A stretch of 64,000 bases of DNA from Globisporangium splendens (GCA_006386115.1 VFIW01000031.1:62001-126000); one strand, 5' to 3'; numbered from the stretch's first letter, positions 10,197 through 20,392 are shown. Translations and numbers: made by a program. The notes: generated by a model from the sequence alone, not told the origin.

Positions 10197-10217
10197 TGAC
10201 GTCATCGAATGACGTCA
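10197..10217. promoter_or_regulatory. Paired CRE-type palindromes in the solo LTR
   Basis: TGACGTCA at 10197-10204 and 10210-10217, with the same 13 bp start-to-start spacing as in the host element's LTRs although the surrounding sequence has diverged. Confidence 0.6.
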
Positions 10218-10349
10218 CACGTGCATGTTGGGACTGTATTACCGTAATCCCTTTGTTATTTGTGTCTCCACAATGCACGCTGAAGGTGGTGTGTGACACA
10301 CTAAATCTGGGGACAGATCCACCTTCATGTAATGGCTGGTTGTGGCCCA

Positions 10350-12452
10350 TTACAGAACCACGTCGGGAACATCAGACTGAAGAGCCTCTCGAGGTTCCCA
10401 CGTGTCTGAGTCCGGTGGAGAGCCAAGCCACCGTACTCTGTAGAAGCGTTGACGGTTCGACGACTTCTCTCCTCGACGACGAGTCGATCGATCCTCATGA
10501 TCGACTATCGACTCAACGATCCAACGGCGCTCTCCCTGATGATCGATCAGAGGAGGTGGGGTTGAACGCGAAAACGATTGAGCGACTCTGGAAGTGGAAG
10601 AGTGCTCACCGCGCTCAGATCGAGGCTCTTGAAGTTCGCAACGCGGTACTCGAAGACCGGTGCGAAAGCCTCGAAGACCGGTTGAAGGAGCAGGAGTCGA
10701 AGATCGACTTGCTGCTCGATGGTCTTGCCCAGCGTTCGGCAATGGAGTCACGTTTCGAACAGAGGTCCGAGAAGATTCAAGTCGAGCTTGAACGACTCCA
10801 GAAGGCTGAGAAAGCCCGTGATGCGTATCGCGAACGTCTACTGCGCTCTGTGGAAGAGGCAGGGGTTTCTCTTGAGATACTTCGGAAGGAGTATCATGGT
10901 CGCCTTCTCGCGTTGGAGACAATAAAGGACGAGTCCTTTGATGTGCTTCAGCGCCTTTATGCCGAGAAGAAGCTCCATGGCGATGAGTTACAGACTCTTC
11001 GCGAGCTGGTGGAGCGACTTCAGGATCGACTTGATCGTCTGGCAAAGGCTCTATAGGGTTCGCTGACCCACTTGGAAGGTAAGGCTTTAGTCTACCTACG
11101 TAGAACGTAGGGTGTAGTCGCATGCGTTTAGGAATGTCTAGTGTGTAGGCATCACCATTGCATTTAACCACCTTGAACGGTCCAATGAACCTTGGCAGAA
11201 GCTTCGAGCTTCCCAAGTTGGACACTGCATGTTCAGGCAGGTTCGCCGTGCTAAGCAATACAAGATCATTGATCTTATAAACTTGCTTGTTCTTCCTTCC
11301 GCTCTTGTCTGCTTGTTCCTTTTGCAGATCCTGAGCCTTCGCTATTGCGTCTCGAACAAACCTCACAACGGCTTGTCTCCTCACAATAAAGTCATCGACT
11401 TGCTGCTCTTCACGACTTGTTGGGTCGCCGAGGGGTTTCATCGAGTCAAAATTCGCTTTTAACTCTGTGACAGCATTCAGGTCATAAGACGACTTCGGCT
11501 TGTTTCCATGAGCCAGAGTCCCTCCCCCACTTAAGGTAGAGACCTCACCCATTATGGAAGCAGGCACTCGAGGATGAATGCCATAGCTCACATAAAATGG
11601 AGAGTGACCTGTCGAGACATGCGTGGAGTTGTTCAACGCAAACTCGGCAAGAGGGAGAAACTCACTCCACTCTCCGAAAGACGTCGCATAACTGCGCAAC
11701 ACGTCTTCCAGGACACGATTCACTCGTTCAGTTTGACCATCTGTCTCTGGGTGTGCTGCTGTTGACATGGATAGTTTCGTATCCAAAATGCCAAGCAGAG
11801 TACGCCAGAATCTGGATGTAAACCGAGTGTCACGGTCTGATACGATCTCTGAGGGCAGACCATGTAGGCGAAACACCACGTCTACAAAGACTTTCGCAGT
11901 CATCTCTGCCGAGATCTTGTCCGAGACCGGGGTAAGATGCACCATCTTACTGAATCGGTCCACAAACACCAGGACACCATTCCTGCGATGTTTGTCCCTT
12001 GGAAGTCCGAATATGAAATCCATACTCACAGACTTCCAACTGTCCTGAGGGACAGGTAATGAACGAAGTGGAGCCTGAGTAGAGCCAGATGGCTTAACTC
12101 TTTGGCACACTTCGCAAGTCCTCACATACTTGCGAACCCACTTGTACATGTGAGGCCAGTAGTAATCTCGAGGCAAGTTGAGGAACGTTTCCTCACGTCC
12201 GAGATGGCCACTCGAAGGACCGTCATGATACTCGTACAAGAGTCGATGGCGCAGACCTTCGTCGTTGGGGACAACGATCCTCGCTGGATCCCCTTCGTCA
12301 ACCGCATAATACAACAGCTCATTGTGCATGCTGTAACGGTGAACACGCGATCTTGCTCTTGATGGGAGGTTTTGGAGTGCCTTATCTGAGGGATTCTTGA
12401 AATACTTGATCAGTTCTTGACATGCTTCGTCTTGCTTGTAGCTCTCAGTGAT
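10350..12452 (-). pseudogene. pol: Chromovirus pol, distal part: integrase and chromodomain
   Basis: Follows the protease-RT-RNase H part in the same frame after one TAA (12453-12455). The first in-frame ATG is at 12329, but translation was presumably continuous. Contains the HHCC zinc-binding domain (ends TCEVCQRVK), the integrase core with SMDFIFGLP, SDRDTRF and TDGQTERVNR supplying the D, D and E residues, a GPF module (RFIGPFKVV...HPTFYVGRLKPY), a Ser/Pro/Arg-rich linker of about 175 residues, and a C-terminal chromodomain (RRWIVESIVDHED, FYRVRWLGSPPDSDTWEP). Chromodomains steer integration to marked chromatin. The present stop lies inside the solo LTR; the older end was only a few codons further. 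The linker is exactly the stretch opposite the antisense coiled coil. Confidence 0.85.
10355..10359. repeat. Target site duplication GAACC, right copy
   Basis: Immediately right of the solo LTR; identical to 9698-9702. Confidence 0.9.
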
Positions 12453-15046
12453 TTATTCTTGGACTGTGCTTGCCACTCCCGTAGCATTCGTGTTGACGTC
12501 TTCACAGAGTCGGCACGCTCCGTTCGTGTCGTCACTCTTGTTCTTCGGATCATAGTCCGGACGTCTTGACAAAGCGTCAGCAAGTATGTTGGACTTGCCG
12601 GGCTTGCAGTGTACAACAAAGTTATACTCAGCAAAGAAGGAAAACCATCTTGCCATTCTTTGCGATAGGTGAGGCGTCTTTACAGCTGTCCGCAGTGATG
12701 CGTGATCAGTGTAAATAGCGAACTGCTCCTCACCAAGCAAATAGACTCGGAACTTTGCCAATGCATACTTCATGGCCAAAAGTTCTTTGTCATGGACCGG
12801 ATAGTTCCTTTCTGCGGGCCTGAGTTGTCGTGATTGATACGACACAACTCTTTCTTTGCCCTCATCATCGTGTTGCATCAGTGCACACCCGATGGCATAA
12901 TCGCTCGCATCGCAGACTACATGGAACGGCTCCTCATGATCTGCGAGAGCTAGGACAGGAGCTTCTCTTAAGCTCTTCTTCGCTTCAGCAAACGCTGCCT
13001 GATGTTCCTCAGACCACTCCCACTCATTGTCCTTTTTCAAGAGACTCGTGAGAGGTTGCACTAGTGCTGCGTAGTTGCTTGTGTATTTGTGCAGGTAGTT
13101 TGCCAAACCCAACCACTGGCGTAGTTGTTTGACATTCTGAGGAATAGGCCAATCGTCAACAGCCTTGACTTTCTCGGGATCAGCTCGAACGCCATTCTTG
13201 CCAACAAAGCAACCGAGTACAGGGATCTCAGGGGCGAAGAAGACGCATTTCTTCAAGTTAGCGTATAATTTATTTTCACGCATAACCTGAAAAACTTGAC
13301 GAAGATGATCGGGATGAACATCAACATCCTTCTTCTTTCCCAAAGCCTTACTGTGAACGAAGATATCGTCAAAGTAGCTCGGTGCAAACTCTCTCAATGG
13401 ACGAAGTATATTCGTGACCATTCTGTCGAAAGTTGCTGGCGCGTTCTTCAGACCTTGTGGCATTACCATCCACTCCCACAGCATACCACTAGGGGTGCTT
13501 ACTGCTGTAAATGGTACATCGCTCTCACGCATACGAATCTGATAGAACCCATCTTTCAGATCGATCGCGCTAAAGACAGTGCTGCCAACCATTCCATCAA
13601 GGATCACATCCTTACGTGGAACTGGGGTCTGAGCAGGTATGGTCGCATCATTCAATTTGTTGAATGCATGAACAATACGCCAACCACCTGTGGCCTTCTT
13701 AACACAGAAGGCAAGACTACAGTGCGGAGACTTGCTCTCGCGCACATGGCCAGCCTTCTGTCGCTGCGCGAAGAACTCATCGATTGCATCAACTTGTTCC
13801 TTCGGTAGCGGCCACTGCCTTGTGATGCAGTACTTCGTTCCCGGAAGTACGTCTATCTCGTGACGAATGCCTCTGTCTTGCGGCAATTCGTCAGGCACTT
13901 TGTCTGGGAATATGTCCGCATATTCCTTGACAAGTCCATACACGGGGTTTGTCTTTAGAGCGTCCCACGACTGCTCGTCAAACCTTTCCTTCCGTGTCTT
14001 CTCATCTAACACTTCCGCAGTGTTGATGACATCGTCGGCAGCTTCATCGACGATCGCACAAATTTGCGAAATTTCGCCTTTCGCCAGGCTACGCTTGAGC
14101 GTCTTCTTGCTCATCAACGGCAAGGAAATCAATTCTTGAGCCAGACTTGGAGGATTTTCAACTTGTACGTGACGCACTATCTGGCTGTCACCTTCTTCAT
14201 TGTAGACTGCGACGTTCACATATTCTCTTGAAGTGGCTTGTTCTTGTCGCTTCACTTCATCTTCTGCCTTTCTTGTGTCTTGATCAGGGACGCTTGCAGA
14301 TCTTCGTTCTTCTTCGTCGGTCTTCTTGTCTTCTTTCCTTCTGCCAGAGCGGAACTCCACATCGCTCTTGGCTACAGGAGTAGTCTTTTTCTGGCGCCTG
14401 ACTACTCCACCTCCAGTGGTCTTCACGGGCTTGTCATTTGAGTGTGAGGGGCCATCGCACGCCTGACTCTCATTAGACACATCTTCCACAGAGGTATATG
14501 CCCAAATTACCTCTCTTGCTGCCAGGCAGCCGAGGTCTTCGTCGACTTGCTTGTCGACGCTGATCTTCTTCTTCTTCCAGTCAATGCTCGGTTGGTACCT
14601 TCTCAGCCAGGGCATTCCCAGAATCAGATCAAACTTGTCATCGAGGTCGAGTGCTATAAACTCGTCTTCGCCTCGGAAATCATCACATTCGATTGCCATA
14701 CGCAACACGCGCTTAGGCATCGTCACTTTCGATCCGTTCGCCAAGCGAACGATCATTTCCTTGTTTGAGTTAGGCAGGTCCAAACCTTGCCTTCTCACCA
14801 CTTGTGTGCGGACAAAATTGTTCGACGCACCAGTGTCTACAAGAGCCCGTAGAGGTTCTGAATAACCATCTACCTTAACCTTGTGGACTATCAAGGCTGG
14901 CTCTTGCTCGACATGCTCACATCTGTTCGCGGAAACTTCATGTGCATTGCGCACATCGGGGCAAGAGTTCTGCGCTTCCACGACATTCACAGAACTCTTT
15001 GTTCGCCCAGTAGGGAGCCCCGCTCCTACTGGTCGTTCCCGTTTTT
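12453..15046 (-). CDS. pol: Chromovirus pol, proximal part: protease, reverse transcriptase, RNase H
   Basis: Open in the -1 frame relative to gag from 15179; no ATG is at its head, so it is entered by frameshifting at 15041-15047. In order: aspartic protease (ALVDTGAS, DTGA at 14826-14837; ILGMPWL flap end), RT (FSAIDLKDGFYQI, MPQGLKNAP, catalytic YFDD at 13365-13376), Ty3-type RNase H (CDASDYAIGCAL, ending near LADALSRRP). These process the polyprotein and copy genomic RNA to DNA in virus-like particles. The frame ends at a TAA at 12453 in the connection between RNase H and integrase. Because the integrase frame follows in phase, this is most simply a nonsense mutation in this copy. Confidence 0.9.
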
Positions 15047-15049
15047 TGG
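15007..15049 (-). promoter_or_regulatory. -1 programmed ribosomal frameshift signal between gag and pol
   Basis: On the minus strand the gag frame reads CCA AAA AAC, giving the canonical slippery heptamer A AAA AAC (15047-15041). After an 8-nt spacer comes an 8-bp perfect stem, CCAGTAGG (15032-15025) with CCTACTGG (15014-15007). The gag stop (TAG, 15026-15028) lies within the stem. A one-base backward slip leads exactly into the pol frame, as AAA AAA CGG. This sets the Gag to Gag-Pol ratio. Confidence 0.88.
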
Positions 15050-16069
15050 CTGTTGGGAACGCTCGAATCGTCGGCCTCTGCCTGATCGATTCGATCGCGA
15101 ACCGTGTGTCGCTTGCTGGCTTGGCAAGGACACCTTGCAATTTCTTGCGATGTGACCGGGCTTGCCGCAACGGAAACACTTCCCGTCATTGCGTGGCTGT
15201 CTGTTAGCGGTCGCATCGGCATACGAGATGTCCATCGGCTCTGGACCGTCGTATGTGACTGCGTGTTGTCGAACAGGACGAGGGCCGAAACCGTTGAACT
15301 TGGCTTGCTTGATGCTGAATTCTTCTTGCATCGCTCGCTCGATGGCTTCATCCAGCGTCTTGGGGTACTCGCGGAACAGCTGGTTCCGAATCGGACCGTC
15401 ATTGAGCCCTGCCATGAATGTCACAACTTGCGTTGAGGCATCAATCGGCTCATTCACGATACTTGACACGAGGTATCGTGCTCGTTGAGCGTACGAGTGT
15501 AGGTCGTATTTACCCTGACGAAGCTTTAAGAACTCAGCGCGAGCCCGAAATTCGCTCTGCGGAGGCTCAAAAGCTCTCTTCAGCTCTCGCTTGAAGTCGC
15601 CCAGGTCGTAGAAGCAATGTGGCTCCGCCAATCGCTTCCCATACGCCCAACTCTTCGCTCGACCCGCAAGGTTTGACATCGCAAACAACACTTGCTGCAT
15701 TGGGTCCCGTAGTTGTCTTGCAGTGATAGCTGCATCCAACTCAACGAACCATCTCGCTAGAGGTTCGTTTTCTCCGCCACGGTACAGAGATACATCGAGC
15801 CTCAGAGGCGCCACTCTCATCGCCGTGACAGGAGTTGCAGGCTGTCGATGAGTGTTCATGATCTCGCGATGCATGAAGCTCGTAGCCGCATTCCTCTGCT
15901 CATCCGGTGACGCTGATCTCAGCAAGCTGATTACAGCTGCCTCACCGATGACTGCTCGCATACGCTCGAGGGCTGCCCACTCGTGGCTAGACAAATGAGG
16001 GAAATGCTCATTCATCAGCTCCACGGTCTCTGCAGGCATCGTACCCATCGGCGTCTCCATCCCTCCCAT
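15026..16069 (-). CDS. gag: Chromovirus Gag polyprotein
   Basis: 347 aa from an ATG at 16069 to a TAG at 15026. The central section matches the retrotransposon Gag capsid region (ARWFVELDAAI, LDEAIERAMQEEF), and a CCHC zinc knuckle (CFRCGKPGHIARNC) near residue 290-305 is followed by a basic Arg/Ser/Gln-rich end, as expected for RNA packaging. It forms the virus-like particle and binds genomic RNA. It overlaps pol by 154 nt of open frame and ends at the frameshift signal. The frame is intact. Confidence 0.92.
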   Translation of the reverse strand: MGGMETPMGTMPAETVELMNEHFPHLSSHEWAALERMRAVIGEAAVISLLRSASPDEQRNAATSFMHREIMNTHRQPATPVTAMRVAPLRLDVSLYRGGENEPLARWFVELDAAITARQLRDPMQQVLFAMSNLAGRAKSWAYGKRLAEPHCFYDLGDFKRELKRAFEPPQSEFRARAEFLKLRQGKYDLHSYAQRARYLVSSIVNEPIDASTQVVTFMAGLNDGPIRNQLFREYPKTLDEAIERAMQEEFSIKQAKFNGFGPRPVRQHAVTYDGPEPMDISYADATANRQPRNDGKCFRCGKPGHIARNCKVSLPSQQATHGSRSNRSGRGRRFERSQQPKNGNDQ

Positions 16070-16162
16070 TGTTTCTCACAATCGAACAGGGGTCTTGGAA
16101 TGTCCGCGCACGCTACACAAGCGGCCTATGCAGACTCTTGACTTGGTCGTTGGAAGGACTAC

Positions 16163-16174
16163 GAAGTGCTACCA
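16163..16174 (-). other. Primer-binding site, initiator-Met tRNA type
   Basis: Two bases after the 5' LTR the minus strand reads TGGTAGCACTTC. TGGTAGC is the complement of the CCA end of eukaryotic initiator Met tRNAs (compare Ty1 TGGTAGCGCC). Position fits exactly; the match beyond eight bases cannot be checked without the host tRNA. Confidence 0.6.
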
Positions 16175-16176
16175 GG

Positions 16177-16785
16177 TGTAAGAGGCTATCCGAGACAGCC
16201 TCAAACACAGCACGCACGCTTGCGCTTGAGAGGAAGACTTGAGAGGAACTTGGCAAAAATGCAACTCAATTGAAATGAGCTTATGGTTCCTGGCACTACA
16301 TATAAAACACCACTAGGACTCCTACAGGTTTTATGCATAAAACCTAAACATGCAGAAATAAAACCTATGAATCTGATGTATAAAACCTTGGGTACACTGA
16401 GGTTGAACCTACAGGATCTTCGAGAAACTTGAACTTGAAATACTGCGAAGATTCCCTGCGAAGTGACTGGCTCATGCCACTCACTTCAGGTGGTAGAGAC
16501 ACGTCCGTCTCGTCAACAGTGTTGTTTCCCCAAGTAGGAACCATCATTCACATGTCTCGAGTACTGTTGTGCGCAATCACGCCGAATCTCAATGATTGCG
16601 AGCGACCAACACTCAACTCAGACACAGATCGCTCTGACGTCAGACGATGACGTCACCTGTGCATGTGGGGATCACTTTTATGTGCTTCACCCAATATCTT
16701 CGCACCCGCAATGCACTTTCACAAGGTGGTGTGTGACACACACAAAGAGCCACCTTGCATTTAATGGCAGCCTTAGCCCAATACA
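16177..16785 (-). repeat. Chromovirus 5' LTR
   Basis: 609 bp, near-identical to 8667-9274, with TGTAAGAGG at the left. The outer end reads CCCAATACA instead of CCCATTACA, so the terminal inverted bases have mutated in this copy. It should hold the promoter for genomic RNA read toward gag. Confidence 0.93.
16635..16655. promoter_or_regulatory. Paired CRE-type palindromes in the 5' LTR
   Basis: TGACGTCA at 16635-16642 and 16648-16655, starts 13 bp apart, about 130-150 bp inside the upstream edge of the LTR and therefore in the U3 promoter region. This suggests stress- or signal-linked transcription by a host bZIP factor. Confidence 0.6.
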
Positions 16786-16790
16786 CCTGG
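16786..16790. repeat. Target site duplication CCTGG, right copy
   Basis: Directly right of the 5' LTR; matches 8662-8666. Confidence 0.95.
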
Positions 16791-19700
16791 AGTTGAGACT
16801 GTAGGGGGCGGACGTGGCGTAGGAGATATTCGATTTGGGGAACCACGTACGTTTTTATGGCCCGTACCATTTGCCACGGAGCGAGGTCCGAGCGGAAAAT
16901 GGCGGATATGTCCCGCTTCAGCTCTGCAAGTCTTGGAGCGATGGATACGCGTCGTTTGGTATGGTTGAATCCGTCGCCGATACCGAGGTAGGTGTAGCTT
17001 TGCGACAGGTCCATCGTCGGGATCGGGTCGCCGTCGAGGGTGAGGGAGACTGCATTCGGATCCGCGTGTAGCTTCCTGCCGAGGTCTGGCTTCACTGAGA
17101 GAGACGCGCACTTGGCTGGGTTGGCTGTCATTGCTGACCAGCGCAGGAATGTTGTCACCAGGTGGTGCGCTTTCTGGATGCCTTCTGCACTGTTGCTGAA
17201 AGTCTTTAGGTCGTCAGCGTACGCGGGTACAGACACGCTCACGTCAGTTGCCAGTGGGATTCCAGAGGCGAGCCCATGGAGCGCGCGGATGAGCGGCATG
17301 ATCCCCACCAGGAACAGGTGTGGGCTCAGCGGACATCCTTGGTAGACACCAGTTTCTTGTCGGATCGGGTCTGTTGCACCACCCGCCGTGTTCGCGACTG
17401 TGTAGTACGAGTCGTGGTAGATGTTCTCACAGCGTTCAACGAACGCGGGGTCAACGCCAATGGCCCGCAAAACCTGCCACATGAGTAGCGGTGGTATCGA
17501 GCCGAATGCATTCTTAAAATCATACCACACCATGTGTATGGCACGGGGTTTGCGGCGCGTTTGGTCGAGGACAGCAGAGCTCACGAAGTTGTGCTCGTTG
17601 GCTCCGTTAAAGTGACGGAGGCCTTTCTGCGCGTCCGTGAGACGGTCATTCGCGTCCAGCCACCGCGTCAGTCGTAGCGCCAGTAGTCCGGTGTACAGTT
17701 TGTAGATGCATGGCTGCAGGCAGATTGGCCGCCAGTTGGATGGGTCCTTGGGGTCACCTTTCTTGAAGATGAGCTGGGTGACACCGACCTTCCACGTGCT
17801 GGGCACCTTGCGGTGTGACCAGCAGAAGCTGAACGCCGCATGCAATGCTGGGAGTAGCTCGAACCGGAACTTCTTGAATACATCGTAGCCAATGCCGTCG
17901 ATACCTGGGCTGGAGGCGGCGTCTGCGCGCTGGAACTGGTCTTCAACTTCATCTTCGGTAATATCTTCGGAGAAGGCGCCGGACGCTTTGGTCGCGGCTG
18001 GGAGTGACTCCAGGAGCTGGCGAAAGACGGCACCGGTTGCGCCGTTGTAGTCGAAGTGGCACGTCGGCGCACTAACCCCTTGGAAGTAACGCTGGATCTC
18101 GTCGCGAGAGATTGGGCAGGTATTCGGAGCCGAAGTACCGGTGCCATCACCACTGGTCGGGAGAAGCAGCTGGTGCATACACGCTTTTTCGTTCGTGTCG
18201 AAGCGTTTGCGCGTGCGTTCGCGTCGAAGCGCGCTCCTCACCCGTCCGGCGCGTCGGCGCGCCTTTTGGATGCGGCGTTGGGACGCCTGGGGTGCTGGTT
18301 GGGCTGCCGCCAGGTCGTCGAGAGCTTGGTCCAGTGCTTGGTGCACCGGCTCGGTGGATACTCGTGGCGGACGTCGTTGCTGGTGCTGCTGGTCTTGGGG
18401 TGGGCGAGGAGGGGTCCGTTGGCGCTTGCAGAATGGCACGAGAGCCGTGTATAGTTGCGATGTGAGAGCACTGATGATGCCTTCACCTGCTTCCCAGGTG
18501 TCGGTGTCCGCAATGCGGTCCGCGAACGTGTTCGCGATCTTGGCTACGGCCGTGGTCGCCATCTCGTCCTCGCTCTCAGTAAGTTGTCGCAGTCGGAGCC
18601 GACGTCGGCGCGCGGGTACGCAGTCGGGGCCGATGTCGAAAGTCGGGAAGACTTCACCGTCAGTGTGCAGCGTTGCGTCGGCTTCGGCTTCCAAATCTTC
18701 CATCTCGTGATTCGCGGCGGCTTGGTCAAGGTCGGGGTCGATGTCTTCCATTGGTTCGGTGGGGCTTGGGTCTCGAGGTGGTGACGCAGCCACGACGAAG
18801 GTAGCCGGAGAGCAGCACTCGGTGCTATTGGTGCCATGGGTGGCACACACAATATTCGTGCGCCGGGTGTTCAACCCCTGGTTGGCCAGGCGGTCGGCAT
18901 GCTGGTTTGCAAACCTGTCGATGTGCTTGAGCTGGTATTGGGCGAGACGTCGCAGCAGGTCCTTGGCTTTCTTGCGCAGCTTCCGTAGACGTGGGTTGTT
19001 GCACCCGAACTCGCCTCGGAGCTGGGCGAGCACGAGCGTACTGTCTCCCTCGATGCGCAGGCGCTGAGCTCCGTGGTGCGTTGCACTTTGTAGCCCAGCG
19101 ATTAGCGCCATATATTCCGCTGTGTTGTTGGTGTTGGTGTTGGACGGTAGGAAGTGCGCGATTGTCCACTTAACGGTGCCGTCGGGATGGAAGAGCGCTG
19201 CACCGGCGCCGGCGGCACCTGGGTTGCGGCGACATGCTCCGTCAAATCGGAGCACCCACGGCAGGCGAGATGTGGATGCTGGGGCTGGAGGCGGTGTTGT
19301 TGCTGGAGCTGGAGTCAATGCTGGTGCTGGAACAGGCGTAGTTGATGGAGCAGGAACAGGGGTCGATGTTGGAGCTAAGGCTGGGGGCATTAGTGGTGCT
19401 GGGTCAGGAGTCGCTGTTGGAGCGGGAGTCGGTGTTGGGGCTGGATCAGTGGTCGGTGTGTGTGCTGGAGCAGACGTCGAAGTTGGGCTTGGTGCTGGGG
19501 ACATGGCTGGTGGCGGGGCTCGCAGCGGCGCAGGATCGGGGGCCGCAGTTCGTGTCGGGACTGTGGCGAAGAGGCGAGCGAGGAACTGTGACGCTCGAGT
19601 TGATGGGTCAGGGGAGATGGCCGGGATTGTCACGGGCGCGGGCGACATCGAGGGGGGGATCGGTATCGCAGGCGGCACTGGTTCATCAACGAAGCTGACC

Positions 19701-20392
19701 GCGCGGTCGCGCGTAGTAGCGGGGGGAGTGATCGACTCCGAGGTATGGGGTACGGCCATTGTCTCAGCGTCGACCTCGAGAGTGGGGTGCCTTGGGCTCT
19801 GGTGTGGGGCTGCTGGTGCCACCGCCGCGGAATCGGGGTCGGCGTCGGATGTCGGCGCCTGCGTAGTACCGTCGTTGGCGTCTGTTGGATTGTCGCGCTG
19901 CACGTCTCGGAGGCAGGCTTCGGCGTGCCGTGTCGCCGCAATGCGCGAGGTGTACGAGACGCCGCAGGCACAGCCTGCGTGGAAGATGTCGACAAAGTCG
20001 ACACCGCGATGGTGGCGATGGCGGTGGGAGCGCAGCTCTGCCATGTGTGGCGCGGCAAAGTCGCACGCAACGCATCGGAAGAGTCTTGCGTTGTGAGCGA
20101 AGATCGATAGCGGTGGTGGACGCTCGAGCGCGTGGACGACTGGTGGGGGCTCGTGGAGCGGCGTGGGCCATTCGGTGGCCGGGATGGTTGGTGGTGGGAG
20201 CGGCACGGCTGAAGCAGCAACAGCGTCGAGTGGACTCGCGTCCGTGTCGCTGTCGCTGCCTTCATCTGCGCTCAGGAACGCAGCGTCGCTGCTGCCGACG
20301 CTCATCGCGTCGTTGTCGTCGTCGCGCGCGGTCGAGGCCGCGCTGTCCAGTGAATCGGCGCGCGCGCGCGGAAGCCACGAGAAGATGGCCAT
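16786..20392 (-). pseudogene. Family A retrotransposon protein of A1, N-terminal part (zinc fingers, RNase H, RT)
   Basis: Starts at the ATG at 20392 (MAIFSWLPRARAD); the frame is open further upstream but only with a TTG. It holds two zinc fingers (CVAC...H...HH near 107-128; CAC...H...C at 141-160), a Pro/Ala/Thr repeat linker (about 285-375), RNase H with D384, E426, D450 and D500, then RT with GIDGIGYDVF, NWRPICLQP, GVYQGCPLSP and YADD. It has AYADD preceded by Pro instead of the Ser of A2/A3, and LRHFNG for FRHFNG. Reading past 16786 runs into LTR sequence. Confidence 0.87.

Larger units (their letters stand above)
9703..10354 (-). repeat. Solo LTR of a related gypsy family
   Basis: 652 bp with the same TGTAAGAGG...CCCATTACA ends as the host element's LTRs but clearly diverged, with a different central section. 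It is flanked by GAACC on both sides, so it is an independent insertion reduced to one LTR by recombination. It supplies the present stop codon of pol (10350-10352) and interrupts the antisense frame. Insertion plus duplication is 657 bp, a multiple of three. Confidence 0.9.
9351..11056 (+). pseudogene. Antisense coiled-coil gene of the chromovirus, broken by a frameshift and a solo LTR
   Basis: Plus-strand frame opposite to gag-pol. It begins at an ATG at 9351, 77 bp after the 3' LTR, with a basic Lys/Arg/Glu/Pro-rich start. Near 9466-9470 the frame changes by what looks like one lost base; the shifted frame runs through FFLWRKMSGRDDPG to the solo LTR at 9703. To the right of the solo LTR the same frame resumes at the duplicated GAACC (9698 and 10355 are in phase) and ends at a TAG at 11056. 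Before the solo LTR it would have encoded about 350 aa. The last 160 residues form a long charged coiled coil (heptads around RLWKWKSAHRAQIEAL, ESLEDRLKEQESKIDLL and LVERLQDRLDRL). They lie opposite a low-complexity linker of pol, while the middle lies opposite the chromodomain. No known family was recognised. It could be a real accessory gene, a captured host fragment, or chance. Confidence 0.55.
8667..16785 (-). mobile_element. Ty3/gypsy chromovirus inserted in A1
   Basis: Read on the minus strand: 5' LTR (16785-16177), primer-binding site, gag, frameshift signal, pol (protease, RT, RNase H, integrase, chromodomain), an antisense coiled-coil frame, polypurine tract, 3' LTR (9274-8667). It is flanked by CCTGG on both sides. 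The two LTRs differ by about seven substitutions and one indel over 608 bp, so the insertion is fairly recent. One in-frame stop in pol and a solo LTR insertion at 9703-10354 make it probably non-autonomous now. Length without the solo LTR is about 7.46 kb. Confidence 0.93.

Noticed and set aside
9351..11056. Homology of the antisense coiled coil to HBZ or to a bZIP factor
   Set aside because: The basic start is far from the coiled coil and no bZIP basic-region signature (N-x7-R) leads into the leucine heptads. Only the genomic position is similar.
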